Positions 34,167 through 41,061 of a stretch of DNA of 64,000 nucleotides are shown one piece after another. The stretch is taken from contig CACFWO010000002.1 of NCBI GenBank assembly GCA_902570035.1, positions 127,054 to 191,053 on the forward strand. The letters run 5' to 3'. Position numbers and translations under genes: made by a program. Source of the DNA: an uncultured SAR86 cluster bacterium. Its GTDB lineage: Bacteria; Pseudomonadota; Gammaproteobacteria; Magnimaribacterales; AG-339-G14. The notes under the pieces were generated by a model that worked only from the letters and a program-made list of their open reading frames with translations, searched no databases and was not told the DNA's origin. Position 1 is the stretch's first letter. Every line of letters starts with the position of its first letter.

Positions 34167-36598
34167 ATGTTGTCTTATTATCTTTAAAAATTTTCTTTCG
34201 CGAACTCAAGTCTGGACAGTTGCTGTTAATGTTTCTTTCTTTAACTTTAGCTGTTGGAATAGTTGCATCTATCACTCTGTTTACCGACAGACTAGATCGC
34301 TCCTTGATAGCCGAGTCTCAAGTATTTTTAGGGGGAGACTTAAAATTTGAAACAAGCGATGCAATTGAAGAATCCAATATCCCAAATTTCGAGGGACAAT
34401 TTGCAAAGATCTATGAATTTGGAAGTGTAGTTTCTAATGCGGATAACTTTCAATTAGCTGCTATAAAATCAGTTGAAGAGCCTTATCCAATCGCTGGTCA
34501 GCTAGAAATCATAAATGAAAACTCAGAAGTGGAAACTTTCACTTCGCCGCCCAATTCAAGAGATATTTGGCTTGACGGTCGTTTAGCTAGACTTCTAGAT
34601 ATTTCCATAGGTGATCAAGTTGATCTTGGGGCTACATCTCTTATTTATTCTGGAACTATTTCTTCTGAGGCAGATCGAGGAACCGGTTCCTTTGCTTTTG
34701 CTCCAAAAGCCATTATGAATTCTGCCGATTTAGAATCGACTCAGCTCATTCGGTCTGGCTCTAGAGTCCGTTACACCTATCTATTTACTGCTTCAAAAGA
34801 AGATATTGATAAATTAGAACAGTACTTCCAAAACATTAAACGGCCCGGTGATGATATTTTAACTCCTCAGAACGAGGAGACTCCTTTAGGCAGGGCAATT
34901 GATAGGGCCTCTAATTTTTTTCTGCTTGGCGCTTTGTTAGCAATTATTTTATCTTCGCTGGCAATTGCAATTTCATCCTTACAATTTACCAGGAGACACA
35001 CTGAATACGTCGCCATCTTTAAAGCATTAGGCTTTCAACCGAAAGAAATTCGAATTACTTATCTATTGATCTTTACTTTCGTAGCTATATTTTCAATTCT
35101 CTTTGGCATAGCTACAGGATGGTTTGTTCAACTTTCTTTTCTAAGCCTTCTTAAGGAATATTTTCCTGCCAACTTGCCTCTACCTGGCCCTAATCCTTAC
35201 TTTATATCAATAGTCACAGCTTTCACGTGTTTGCTTGGTTTTGCATATCCCATGTTAAGAAATTTATTTGAGTTATCTCCAAATACAATTCTAAGAAAGA
35301 CCGCTAACAAAACAGGAAATTTTTTATCGATTGTTTATTCTCTAAGTGGACTTCTAGCTTTTTACTTCTTAATAGTTTTTTTCATCAGAGATTTTTACAT
35401 CACAAATATTATTTTCTTCTCAATATTAGCTTTTGCTCTTTTCATTTTTGGCTTTATTTACCTTATTTTTTCTTTTATCAAACCCTTAGGTCTTAATCCA
35501 CTGAAAACTTTTAAGATGATTGCTTTTGAATTAAGCCGCAGGAAACTCTTTAATTCTTTGCAGATAGTTTCCATAACCGTTGCGATAGCTTTGAGCTTAA
35601 TTGCTTACTCTTCATCAACCAATATCATCTCTTCATGGGAGAGCTCTTTACCTGAAAAAGCTCCAAACAATTTTATTTTTAACTTATTTGAAGACGAAAA
35701 GGAAAATCTAAAAGATTTTCTAGAATCAAGAGATATTGAGTTACTTCCTATCTATCCTGTGACAAGCGCAAGATTTTTTAGAGTCGGAGAAGGTGAAGAC
35801 ATTGATCGAACCTTCAATTTTACTTGGATGGAAGATTTACCCGAGGGCAATAAAATTGTTTCAGGAGAGTGGTTTAATCAGTCAAGCGATGGGGTTTCCA
35901 TTTCTATTGAAATAGCAGAAAGATACAACTTAAAGCTTAACGATAAAATAGAAATCGACGTAGCAGGCAAAAGAATCAGTAGCTTTATTCAAAGCATAAG
36001 AGAAGTTAATTGGGAGAACTTTAGCCCTAATTTTTTTGCTATCGGTAATACAGATGACTTTTCTGATCTATCTCCTACCTACATCACTTCTTTTCATGTT
36101 CCTGAAAATAAAAAAATAGTTACCACAGAGCTCATAAAACAATTTCCGACTAGCTCTGTCATTTCTCTTGAAAATTTAATACAGGAAATTCAATCAATTA
36201 TTTCTAAAGTATCGCAAGCTTTGACGCTTATTTTAGGGCTTACTCTTTTGTCAGCATTATTTCTAATGTTGGCTACGATCCAAGAAAGCTACAAGCAAAG
36301 AGAGAAACAGAATGCCATTTTAAAAACTTTAGGTTTAAGCAGAACCATCATGCAAAAAAATACTTTTTTGGAGTACTTAACCATCGGATTGTTCGCCGGA
36401 GGATTAGGGGGTCTGCTTGCCTTGATTGCGACATATTTGATTGAAACGTTTGTTTTTGAAATAGATCCAACCGTTTATTGGGATATTCTTTTACTGGGTA
36501 TCTTAAGCGCGGTGGTCATCATAGGAATTATTTCAGCCATTTTCACATTTTATCTTTCGACAAAAACTCCGAAGGATGTTTTTAGTAAAGTTTCATGA
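34163..36598 (+). CDS. ybbP: FtsX-type ABC transporter permease YbbP
   Basis: An 811-residue permease with an N-terminal helix, a large periplasmic MacB-like domain, and two FtsX cores. The first core lies near residues 250-390 (FLLGALLAIILSSLAIAIS onwards), a second periplasmic domain follows, and the second core is near 680-805. Ten or so helices in total fit YbbP (804 in E. coli). It likely works with YbbA as a mechanotransmission-type ABC system acting on lipids or envelope molecules; substrate unknown. Its stop overlaps the CPBP gene start by 4 bp. Confidence 0.92.
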   Translation: MNVVLLSLKIFFRELKSGQLLLMFLSLTLAVGIVASITLFTDRLDRSLIAESQVFLGGDLKFETSDAIEESNIPNFEGQFAKIYEFGSVVSNADNFQLAAIKSVEEPYPIAGQLEIINENSEVETFTSPPNSRDIWLDGRLARLLDISIGDQVDLGATSLIYSGTISSEADRGTGSFAFAPKAIMNSADLESTQLIRSGSRVRYTYLFTASKEDIDKLEQYFQNIKRPGDDILTPQNEETPLGRAIDRASNFFLLGALLAIILSSLAIAISSLQFTRRHTEYVAIFKALGFQPKEIRITYLLIFTFVAIFSILFGIATGWFVQLSFLSLLKEYFPANLPLPGPNPYFISIVTAFTCLLGFAYPMLRNLFELSPNTILRKTANKTGNFLSIVYSLSGLLAFYFLIVFFIRDFYITNIIFFSILAFALFIFGFIYLIFSFIKPLGLNPLKTFKMIAFELSRRKLFNSLQIVSITVAIALSLIAYSSSTNIISSWESSLPEKAPNNFIFNLFEDEKENLKDFLESRDIELLPIYPVTSARFFRVGEGEDIDRTFNFTWMEDLPEGNKIVSGEWFNQSSDGVSISIEIAERYNLKLNDKIEIDVAGKRISSFIQSIREVNWENFSPNFFAIGNTDDFSDLSPTYITSFHVPENKKIVTTELIKQFPTSSVISLENLIQEIQSIISKVSQALTLILGLTLLSALFLMLATIQESYKQREKQNAILKTLGLSRTIMQKNTFLEYLTIGLFAGGLGGLLALIATYLIETFVFEIDPTVYWDILLLGILSAVVIIGIISAIFTFYLSTKTPKDVFSKVS

Positions 36599-37221
36599 GC
36601 TCAAGCGTCAAATCAGGTCCAATTCCAGCAGGTCGTCTTCAAAGAGCAAGCTCCAGCTCAGAAAATTATATTTCTAAGTTCCGGCAGGTTCTTATCAGGC
36701 ATGGTTTGACCATGACTTTGATAGCAATTATCTGTCTATTGGTGCCGTTCATATTGGATGACTTCAATTCCTCTCTAAGCAAGTTATTTCTTCTTCCTTC
36801 AAAATATTTTGTATGGTTTCTAGCTATTACTTTGTTTATTTTTGGGTATTTAAAATTTACTAAAAAAAATCTCAATGTTCGTCAAATTGCTTGGATATGT
36901 TACTTGTTCGTAATCTCCGTAGTTGAGGAAATTGGTTTTAGGCTTGGCTTGCCGCTCCTTTTTACTTCTGAATTTACTGGTATAGATATTTTTTGGATAG
37001 GCGTTATTTTGAGTAATTTCATATTTGCTACAATTCACTACTTCACGTTACGTTGGAAACTTACAGCATGCGTATTCACATTTTTAGGCGGCATGGGATT
37101 TAGTCGACTTTTTTCGGTTACAGGTGACTTGACTCTAGTCATATTAGTTCACTGGGCCGTAACCTTTTTAAATACTCCATCTGCTCCAAAAGGTTTGAAT
37201 AATTCAAATCTAAAAGATTAA
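36595..37221 (+). CDS. CPBP family intramembrane glutamic protease
   Basis: A 208-residue polytopic membrane protein. The CPBP/Abi motif EE-x3-R is present as EEIGFR (Glu111, Glu112, Arg116), with a second-motif histidine at 148 in FATIHYF and a third near 186 (VILVHW). The family includes CAAX-processing Rce1-like proteases and bacteriocin-immunity proteins. A basic, serine-rich N-terminus (about 30 residues) precedes the first helix. It is translationally coupled to ybbP by a 4-bp overlap, which is not the usual E. coli arrangement. Confidence 0.82.
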   Translation: MSSSVKSGPIPAGRLQRASSSSENYISKFRQVLIRHGLTMTLIAIICLLVPFILDDFNSSLSKLFLLPSKYFVWFLAITLFIFGYLKFTKKNLNVRQIAWICYLFVISVVEEIGFRLGLPLLFTSEFTGIDIFWIGVILSNFIFATIHYFTLRWKLTACVFTFLGGMGFSRLFSVTGDLTLVILVHWAVTFLNTPSAPKGLNNSNLKD

Positions 37222-37222
37222 T

Positions 37223-37239
37223 TGACATCGTAAATGTCA
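37223..37239. repeat. Short hairpin-forming inverted repeat after the CPBP gene
   Basis: TGACAT (37223-37228) and ATGTCA (37234-37239) are perfect arms around a 5-base loop, followed by TTATTTTAAGG. It lies immediately after the CPBP stop and 18 bp before the dehalogenase-like gene. It could be a weak terminator on the plus strand or an operator for the next gene. Confidence 0.4.
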
Positions 37240-37257
37240 TTATTTTAAGGTTTATTC

Positions 37258-38382
37258 ATGAGTCGTTCTTTATCAGTTATCTTATTGATAGTAGCAATTT
37301 CCATTGCTTTTATTTTTTATCTTTCAAATCAAAAACCTGAAATAAATTACGATAGATTTAATTTGGTATCACCAGGCATTCTAAGAACTCCAGACGACCG
37401 TTTTGAAAATTTAGAAGATTTTCCATTTAAAGCTAATTATCTAACAATTGGTGACACCAGAATTCATTATTTAGATGAAGGACCGAGAAACGGAGAGGTA
37501 ATATATCTTCTTCACGGCGAGCCAGCTTGGAGTTATTTATTTAGAAAAATGATTCCTGTGCTTGTAGATGCAGGTTATCGAGTTATAGCGCCAGATATGG
37601 TTGGCTTTGGAAAATCGGATAAATATATTTCTGTGGAAGATTACACCCATCAAATGCACGTAGATAAGATGACTCAATTAATTGTAGAGCTGGACTTAAA
37701 TAATATTACTGCGCATGTGCATGATTGGGGCGGGCTCGTTGGACTTAGAGTTGTTGCTGAAGAGCCAGATAGATTTTCTAGAATTATTGCTTCCAACACT
37801 TCTTTAATTGCTACTGGAAGGGGCCTTTTAAATGATATGTTTAGTTTTATAGCTTATCCACTTTTTAAATTTTCAATATGGTTTCAAGGACCAGCAACTT
37901 GGGAAGAATTCATCGGAGGCGATGGATTTACAGGATGGATAAGGTATTCAAAATCAACTGATAATATTGACGTTGGCGGATTAATGCAGACTCTTGGCAC
38001 TGTCTCAGCTCGTGAAAGAGTTGGATATGAAGCTCCTTACCCTAATGCAACCTATAAAGCAGGCGCTCAAATATTTCCTTATTTAATCCCAAGTGAACTA
38101 AGAAAAAATGAAAAAGCCTACAGGGATGTTTTTGAAAAATGGGATAAACCGTTCTTAATTGCCAATAGTGATAATGACCCCGTTACAAGTAACAATCCTA
38201 GGTTGGTAGAAATGTTAAAAAGAGTGCCAACAGCTGAAGAGATCGTCATCAAAGGACCCGGCCACTTTATTCAAGAGGAAGCAGGTCCTGAATACGCCCA
38301 ATTAATAATTGATTTTATAAACGGAAATCCTAAAGGTTTTGCAATGGAAAAAAAATTAGATAACTTTTTGAAATTAGACTAA
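37258..38382 (+). CDS. Membrane-anchored haloalkane dehalogenase-like alpha/beta hydrolase
   Basis: A 374-residue protein: an N-terminal membrane helix (residues about 5-22), then a haloalkane-dehalogenase fold. The HGEPAW motif (Glu88), the nucleophile Asp156 followed by Trp157 in HDWGG, a later acid (NSDNDP) and the GPGHFIQEE histidine match the HLD-I (DhlA-like) plan. Typical members are about 310 residues and soluble; the extra N-terminus and C-terminal tail are unusual. Whether it cleaves carbon-halogen bonds cannot be told from sequence. The ATG follows an AAGG Shine-Dalgarno. Confidence 0.8.
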   Translation: MSRSLSVILLIVAISIAFIFYLSNQKPEINYDRFNLVSPGILRTPDDRFENLEDFPFKANYLTIGDTRIHYLDEGPRNGEVIYLLHGEPAWSYLFRKMIPVLVDAGYRVIAPDMVGFGKSDKYISVEDYTHQMHVDKMTQLIVELDLNNITAHVHDWGGLVGLRVVAEEPDRFSRIIASNTSLIATGRGLLNDMFSFIAYPLFKFSIWFQGPATWEEFIGGDGFTGWIRYSKSTDNIDVGGLMQTLGTVSARERVGYEAPYPNATYKAGAQIFPYLIPSELRKNEKAYRDVFEKWDKPFLIANSDNDPVTSNNPRLVEMLKRVPTAEEIVIKGPGHFIQEEAGPEYAQLIIDFINGNPKGFAMEKKLDNFLKLD

Positions 38383-38385
38383 CCA

Positions 38386-38484
38386 ATGAAAAACCTACTT
38401 ATCATTTTTGCTATGTTTATCGGGAATACTTTCCTTGAAAATAATTTTCCGATTGAAATTAAGTGTATTGCTTATCTTGAATAG
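38386..38484 (+). CDS. Possible 32-residue membrane-type small ORF
   Basis: ATG at 38386 opens a 33-codon frame ending TAG at 38484, with a basic start (MKNLLIIF) and a hydrophobic stretch. It begins 3 bp after the dehalogenase-like stop and has no clear Shine-Dalgarno. It fills most of the gap before the next convergent gene. This may be chance, so the call is tentative. Confidence 0.2.
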   Translation: MKNLLIIFAMFIGNTFLENNFPIEIKCIAYLE

Positions 38485-38487
38485 AAC

Positions 38488-38970
38488 TTAATCTATATCA
38501 ACAATTTTTTTCTTATGCAATCTAGTTTCAGCTAATAAATCGCTCATGTACTCTTGAAAGAATATGATTTTTTTATCTTTCAACCTCATTACCATTGCAT
38601 AGTTATTGTTGTATTCTCCATTTATACCATCTGCTTCTCCCTCAATAGTAAAAACGACCATATCTCCACCAGCTATTCTGTTAGTTATGTTTAGAGTGAT
38701 GCCATTGGGCAGAACTGCAGGAATAACCTCGTTCAACCAGGTAGATTCATAAGTTTCTTTGTTATATTTCTTACAAATCTCACAGATGCCCATAAATTCA
38801 AATTCAAAATCTTCATGAATTAATTCCATCGCTACATCTGGATTAGATAAGATATTAGCCCAGAAACTATCTACAACTTTTAAATTTTGTTCTTCAAGCT
38901 TATGGCCATTAGCCAATATGATTGAAGGCAATATAAATACAATTAAAAAAAATATCTTTAAAAATTTCAT
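38488..38970 (-). CDS. Predicted periplasmic NTF2-like (SnoaL-type) protein
   Basis: A 160-residue protein. I start at the ATG at 38970, with AAGGATG upstream, rather than one 45 bp earlier, because a signal peptide follows directly (residues about 1-20, ends ILANG). The mature domain begins LEEQNLKVVDSFWANIL and contains ELIHEDFEFEFMG, an NTF2/SnoaL-like fold pattern, plus GDMVVFTIEGEAD and late IFFQEYMSDLLAE. Two cysteines (CEICKK) could be redox-active or metal-binding. No substrate or partner can be given. Confidence 0.65.
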   Translation of the reverse strand: MKFLKIFFLIVFILPSIILANGHKLEEQNLKVVDSFWANILSNPDVAMELIHEDFEFEFMGICEICKKYNKETYESTWLNEVIPAVLPNGITLNITNRIAGGDMVVFTIEGEADGINGEYNNNYAMVMRLKDKKIIFFQEYMSDLLAETRLHKKKIVDID

Positions 38971-39058
38971 AATACATCCTTGTCTTAGAAATATAAGATA
39001 GCATGAAAGAAACACTTTAAATATTTGGTAGGAGACTACTAAACAAATATTTCCATCA

Positions 39059-39325
39059 TTACCATTTTTCTTTTACAACTATTTTATTTAAACGATAACT
39101 CATTTCCCTGGTGGAAGTTTCATGATTGGTAGGGTTGTTACCTCCACCAACATATTTAAAGTTTTTCATCATCATGCTTGGTGATATATGGTTTATATAT
39201 TTTTTACTAGTAAGTTTTAGTTGAGAAGCAAATGCCTCAACCTCTGCTAAAGAACCGTATACATAGTATTTGTTATTTTTTTCATCTATCAAAACAGCTT
39301 TTTTTAAATGACAAACACAAGTCAT
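39059..39325 (-). CDS. Small protein of unknown function next to tRNA-Phe
   Basis: An 88-residue frame beginning MTCVCHLKKAVLIDEKNNKYYVYGSL and ending VVKEKW. Its N-terminal part has a believable protein composition, and a GGACAGGAT stretch precedes the ATG. No family is recognised and no signal peptide or membrane helix is seen. It sits alone between a secreted protein gene and tRNA-Phe in the least gene-dense part of the window. The frame is open about 50 bp further upstream without a better ATG. Confidence 0.4.
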   Translation of the reverse strand: MTCVCHLKKAVLIDEKNNKYYVYGSLAEVEAFASQLKLTSKKYINHISPSMMMKNFKYVGGGNNPTNHETSTREMSYRLNKIVVKEKW

Positions 39326-39551
39326 CTATCCTGTCCTTGATATTCTTTGTTACTTTTCCTTTTACTTTTATTCACGTGCTTTATAGATGTATTTACTTGG
39401 CTATCGTCCTTAAACTCATCAAATAGTTGCCTCTTATGAATGTATAGCAAAAAGAATAAATTGATATGCCAAAGAATCTTTAAATAAGGATTTTTCTTAG
39501 CTTATTACAATCCTTTTACAAGAATCTCGGGCATGTTAACAATGTATTAAA
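39326..39551. other. AT-rich intergenic stretch with no recognised gene
   Basis: This stretch lies downstream of tRNA-Phe on the minus strand. Only very short minus-strand frames occur. I see no clear rho-independent terminator after the tRNA, no duplicated tRNA 3' end and no integrase fragment, so there is no sign of an integrated element. Confidence 0.4.
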
Positions 39552-39627
39552 TGGTGCCCAGAGGTGGAATCGAACCACCGACACAAGGATTTTCAGTCCT
39601 TTGCTCTACCAACTGAGCTATCTGGGC
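39552..39627 (-). tRNA. tRNA-Phe (anticodon GAA)
   Basis: A 76-nt tRNA. The acceptor GCCCAGA pairs with TCTGGGC at the 3' end, and CCA is encoded. The D arm is AGCTCAGTTGGTAGAGC, the anticodon loop reads CTGAAAA with GAA, and the T loop has GGTTCGATTCC. It is a single gene. A strong minus-strand promoter (TAATAT at 39641-39646) lies just upstream, leaving a short 5' leader. Confidence 0.97.
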
Positions 39628-39640
39628 AATCGAGCGCACA

Positions 39641-39669
39641 ATATTAGAAGAATCATAAGTTAAGCGCAA
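39641..39669 (-). promoter_or_regulatory. Sigma-70 promoter of tRNA-Phe with GC-rich discriminator
   Basis: On the minus strand, -35 TTGCGC (39669-39664), a 17-bp spacer, then -10 TAATAT (39646-39641). The sequence between -10 and the start is TGTGCGC, the GC-rich discriminator usual for stable RNA promoters under stringent control. The transcript would begin near 39634, giving a leader of about 7 nt. Confidence 0.75.
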
Positions 39670-39684
39670 TCGATTAATCGATTG
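39667..39684. promoter_or_regulatory. 18-bp perfect palindrome, possible operator
   Basis: CAATCGATTAATCGATTG is a perfect inverted repeat. It overlaps the tRNA-Phe -35 box by 3 bp and lies 33 bp upstream of the GPH symporter ATG, overlapping a possible TTGAAC -35 on the plus strand. The position suits a repressor operator for the sugar locus. The shape is LacI- or TetR-like in general terms only; no regulator gene lies nearby. Confidence 0.5.
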
Positions 39685-39717
39685 AACTTAGAATATTTAA
39701 AGTATTATGGACGGGGG

Positions 39718-41061
39718 ATGAATTCAGAAACACTTACAAACCGAGTAAGGGCAGGGTATGGTATTGGTGACTATGCCATTTGCCTTTATTGGAGCGGTAT
39801 TGGTCTTTATCTTTTATATTTTTATACCGACGTAGTTGGCATTTCTCCCATTCTAGCTGGTTGGATTTATGCCCTAGGAATTGGTTGGGATGCAATCACT
39901 GATCCATTCATGGGATATTTAGCCGAAAGGACCAAAACAAAAATGGGCAGCTATCGTCCCTTTATTTATTATGGATCGATACCTTTAGCCTTATCGTTTG
40001 TTTTACTCTTTTGGATACCTCCTTTTGAAGGCACTGCTTTGTTTTTATTCTTGATTCTAGTTAATTTAATTCACAGAAGTTGTTTCACTATTGTTAGTGT
40101 TCCTTACTCATCATTGACAGCCAGAATTACCAACGACAGCAATGAACGCACAAAATTAACAACTGCAAGAATGATAAGTGCTTCATTTGGAACTCTTTCA
40201 ATGTCTGCTTTAGCGTTTCCGTTGATTGCATATTTTGGCGGAGCAGATGAGGCTTTTGGTTTTCTTTGGCTCGCAATAATCTCTGGTTTGGTTGCTATTT
40301 CTCTATTATCCGTAACGGTTTATTCAGTTCGCGAGAAGGTTGATGAAATAGTTACCTCCAATCTTCCCAACTTTGTATCAATTACCAAAACCGTGGTAAC
40401 CAATTATCCTTTTTGGATAGTTTTCGGCTGCATTCTCATCTTAGGTTCAACCGGAGTCATGTTTAACAAAAATTTAATTTATTTTGTTAAGTACGGACTA
40501 GAACTGCACGAATATCAGGGATTGATCCTAGGGGTAAGTTCCGGCGCCTCGTTTTTATCTTTACCTTTTTGGGCGTATTTGGCATTAAAAATTGGAAAAA
40601 GGGAGACCTGGTTAATTTCAATGACAATCGCTTTTATTGGTCTTTTATTATTTTTCTATTATCCAATTGCCTCTTTAAATGAGCTATTGATCCTTTTAGC
40701 ACTGATCGGAGTTGGAAACGGGGCCGGAGGGGTTCTCTTTTGGTCAATGTTGCCTGATACAGTTGAATACGGCGAGTGGAAAAGCGGCATCAGAACTGAA
40801 TCATCTCTTTATGGTTTTATGACATTTGCACAGAAATCATCGATAGCTGTGGCGGCTTTAATCTTAGGATTTTTATTATCGGGCATAGGGTTTGAACCCA
40901 ACCAAATTCAATCTGAAGAAACCATATCTGGAATGAAGTTTATGATGAGTTGGATACCTATCTGCGGAATTATAATTAGTCTAGTATTGATGTACTTTTA
41001 TCCAATAAGCACCAAGTTTCATGGCGAGCTTTTACAGAGAATAAAAGAGAGGAACGCATAA
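39718..41061 (+). CDS. GPH family sugar (glycoside-pentoside-hexuronide) symporter
   Basis: A 447-residue transporter with about 12 membrane helices. The N-terminal YGIGDYAICLYWSG and the GIGWDAITDPFMGYLAERTKTKMGSYRP stretch (helices 2-3) are diagnostic of GPH (MelB-like) cation:sugar symporters. The ATG at 39718 gives the usual N-terminus, though GGGGG directly abuts it; an in-frame TTG at 39682 is an alternative. It is the first gene of a sugar locus and its stop overlaps the fused oxidoreductase start by 1 bp. It likely imports a glycoside. Confidence 0.87.
   Translation: MNSETLTNRVRAGYGIGDYAICLYWSGIGLYLLYFYTDVVGISPILAGWIYALGIGWDAITDPFMGYLAERTKTKMGSYRPFIYYGSIPLALSFVLLFWIPPFEGTALFLFLILVNLIHRSCFTIVSVPYSSLTARITNDSNERTKLTTARMISASFGTLSMSALAFPLIAYFGGADEAFGFLWLAIISGLVAISLLSVTVYSVREKVDEIVTSNLPNFVSITKTVVTNYPFWIVFGCILILGSTGVMFNKNLIYFVKYGLELHEYQGLILGVSSGASFLSLPFWAYLALKIGKRETWLISMTIAFIGLLLFFYYPIASLNELLILLALIGVGNGAGGVLFWSMLPDTVEYGEWKSGIRTESSLYGFMTFAQKSSIAVAALILGFLLSGIGFEPNQIQSEETISGMKFMMSWIPICGIIISLVLMYFYPISTKFHGELLQRIKERNA

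Noticed and set aside
39552-39627. tRNA-Phe as an attachment site of an integrated element
   Set aside because: No integrase, no duplicated tRNA 3' end and no other mobile gene were seen on either side.
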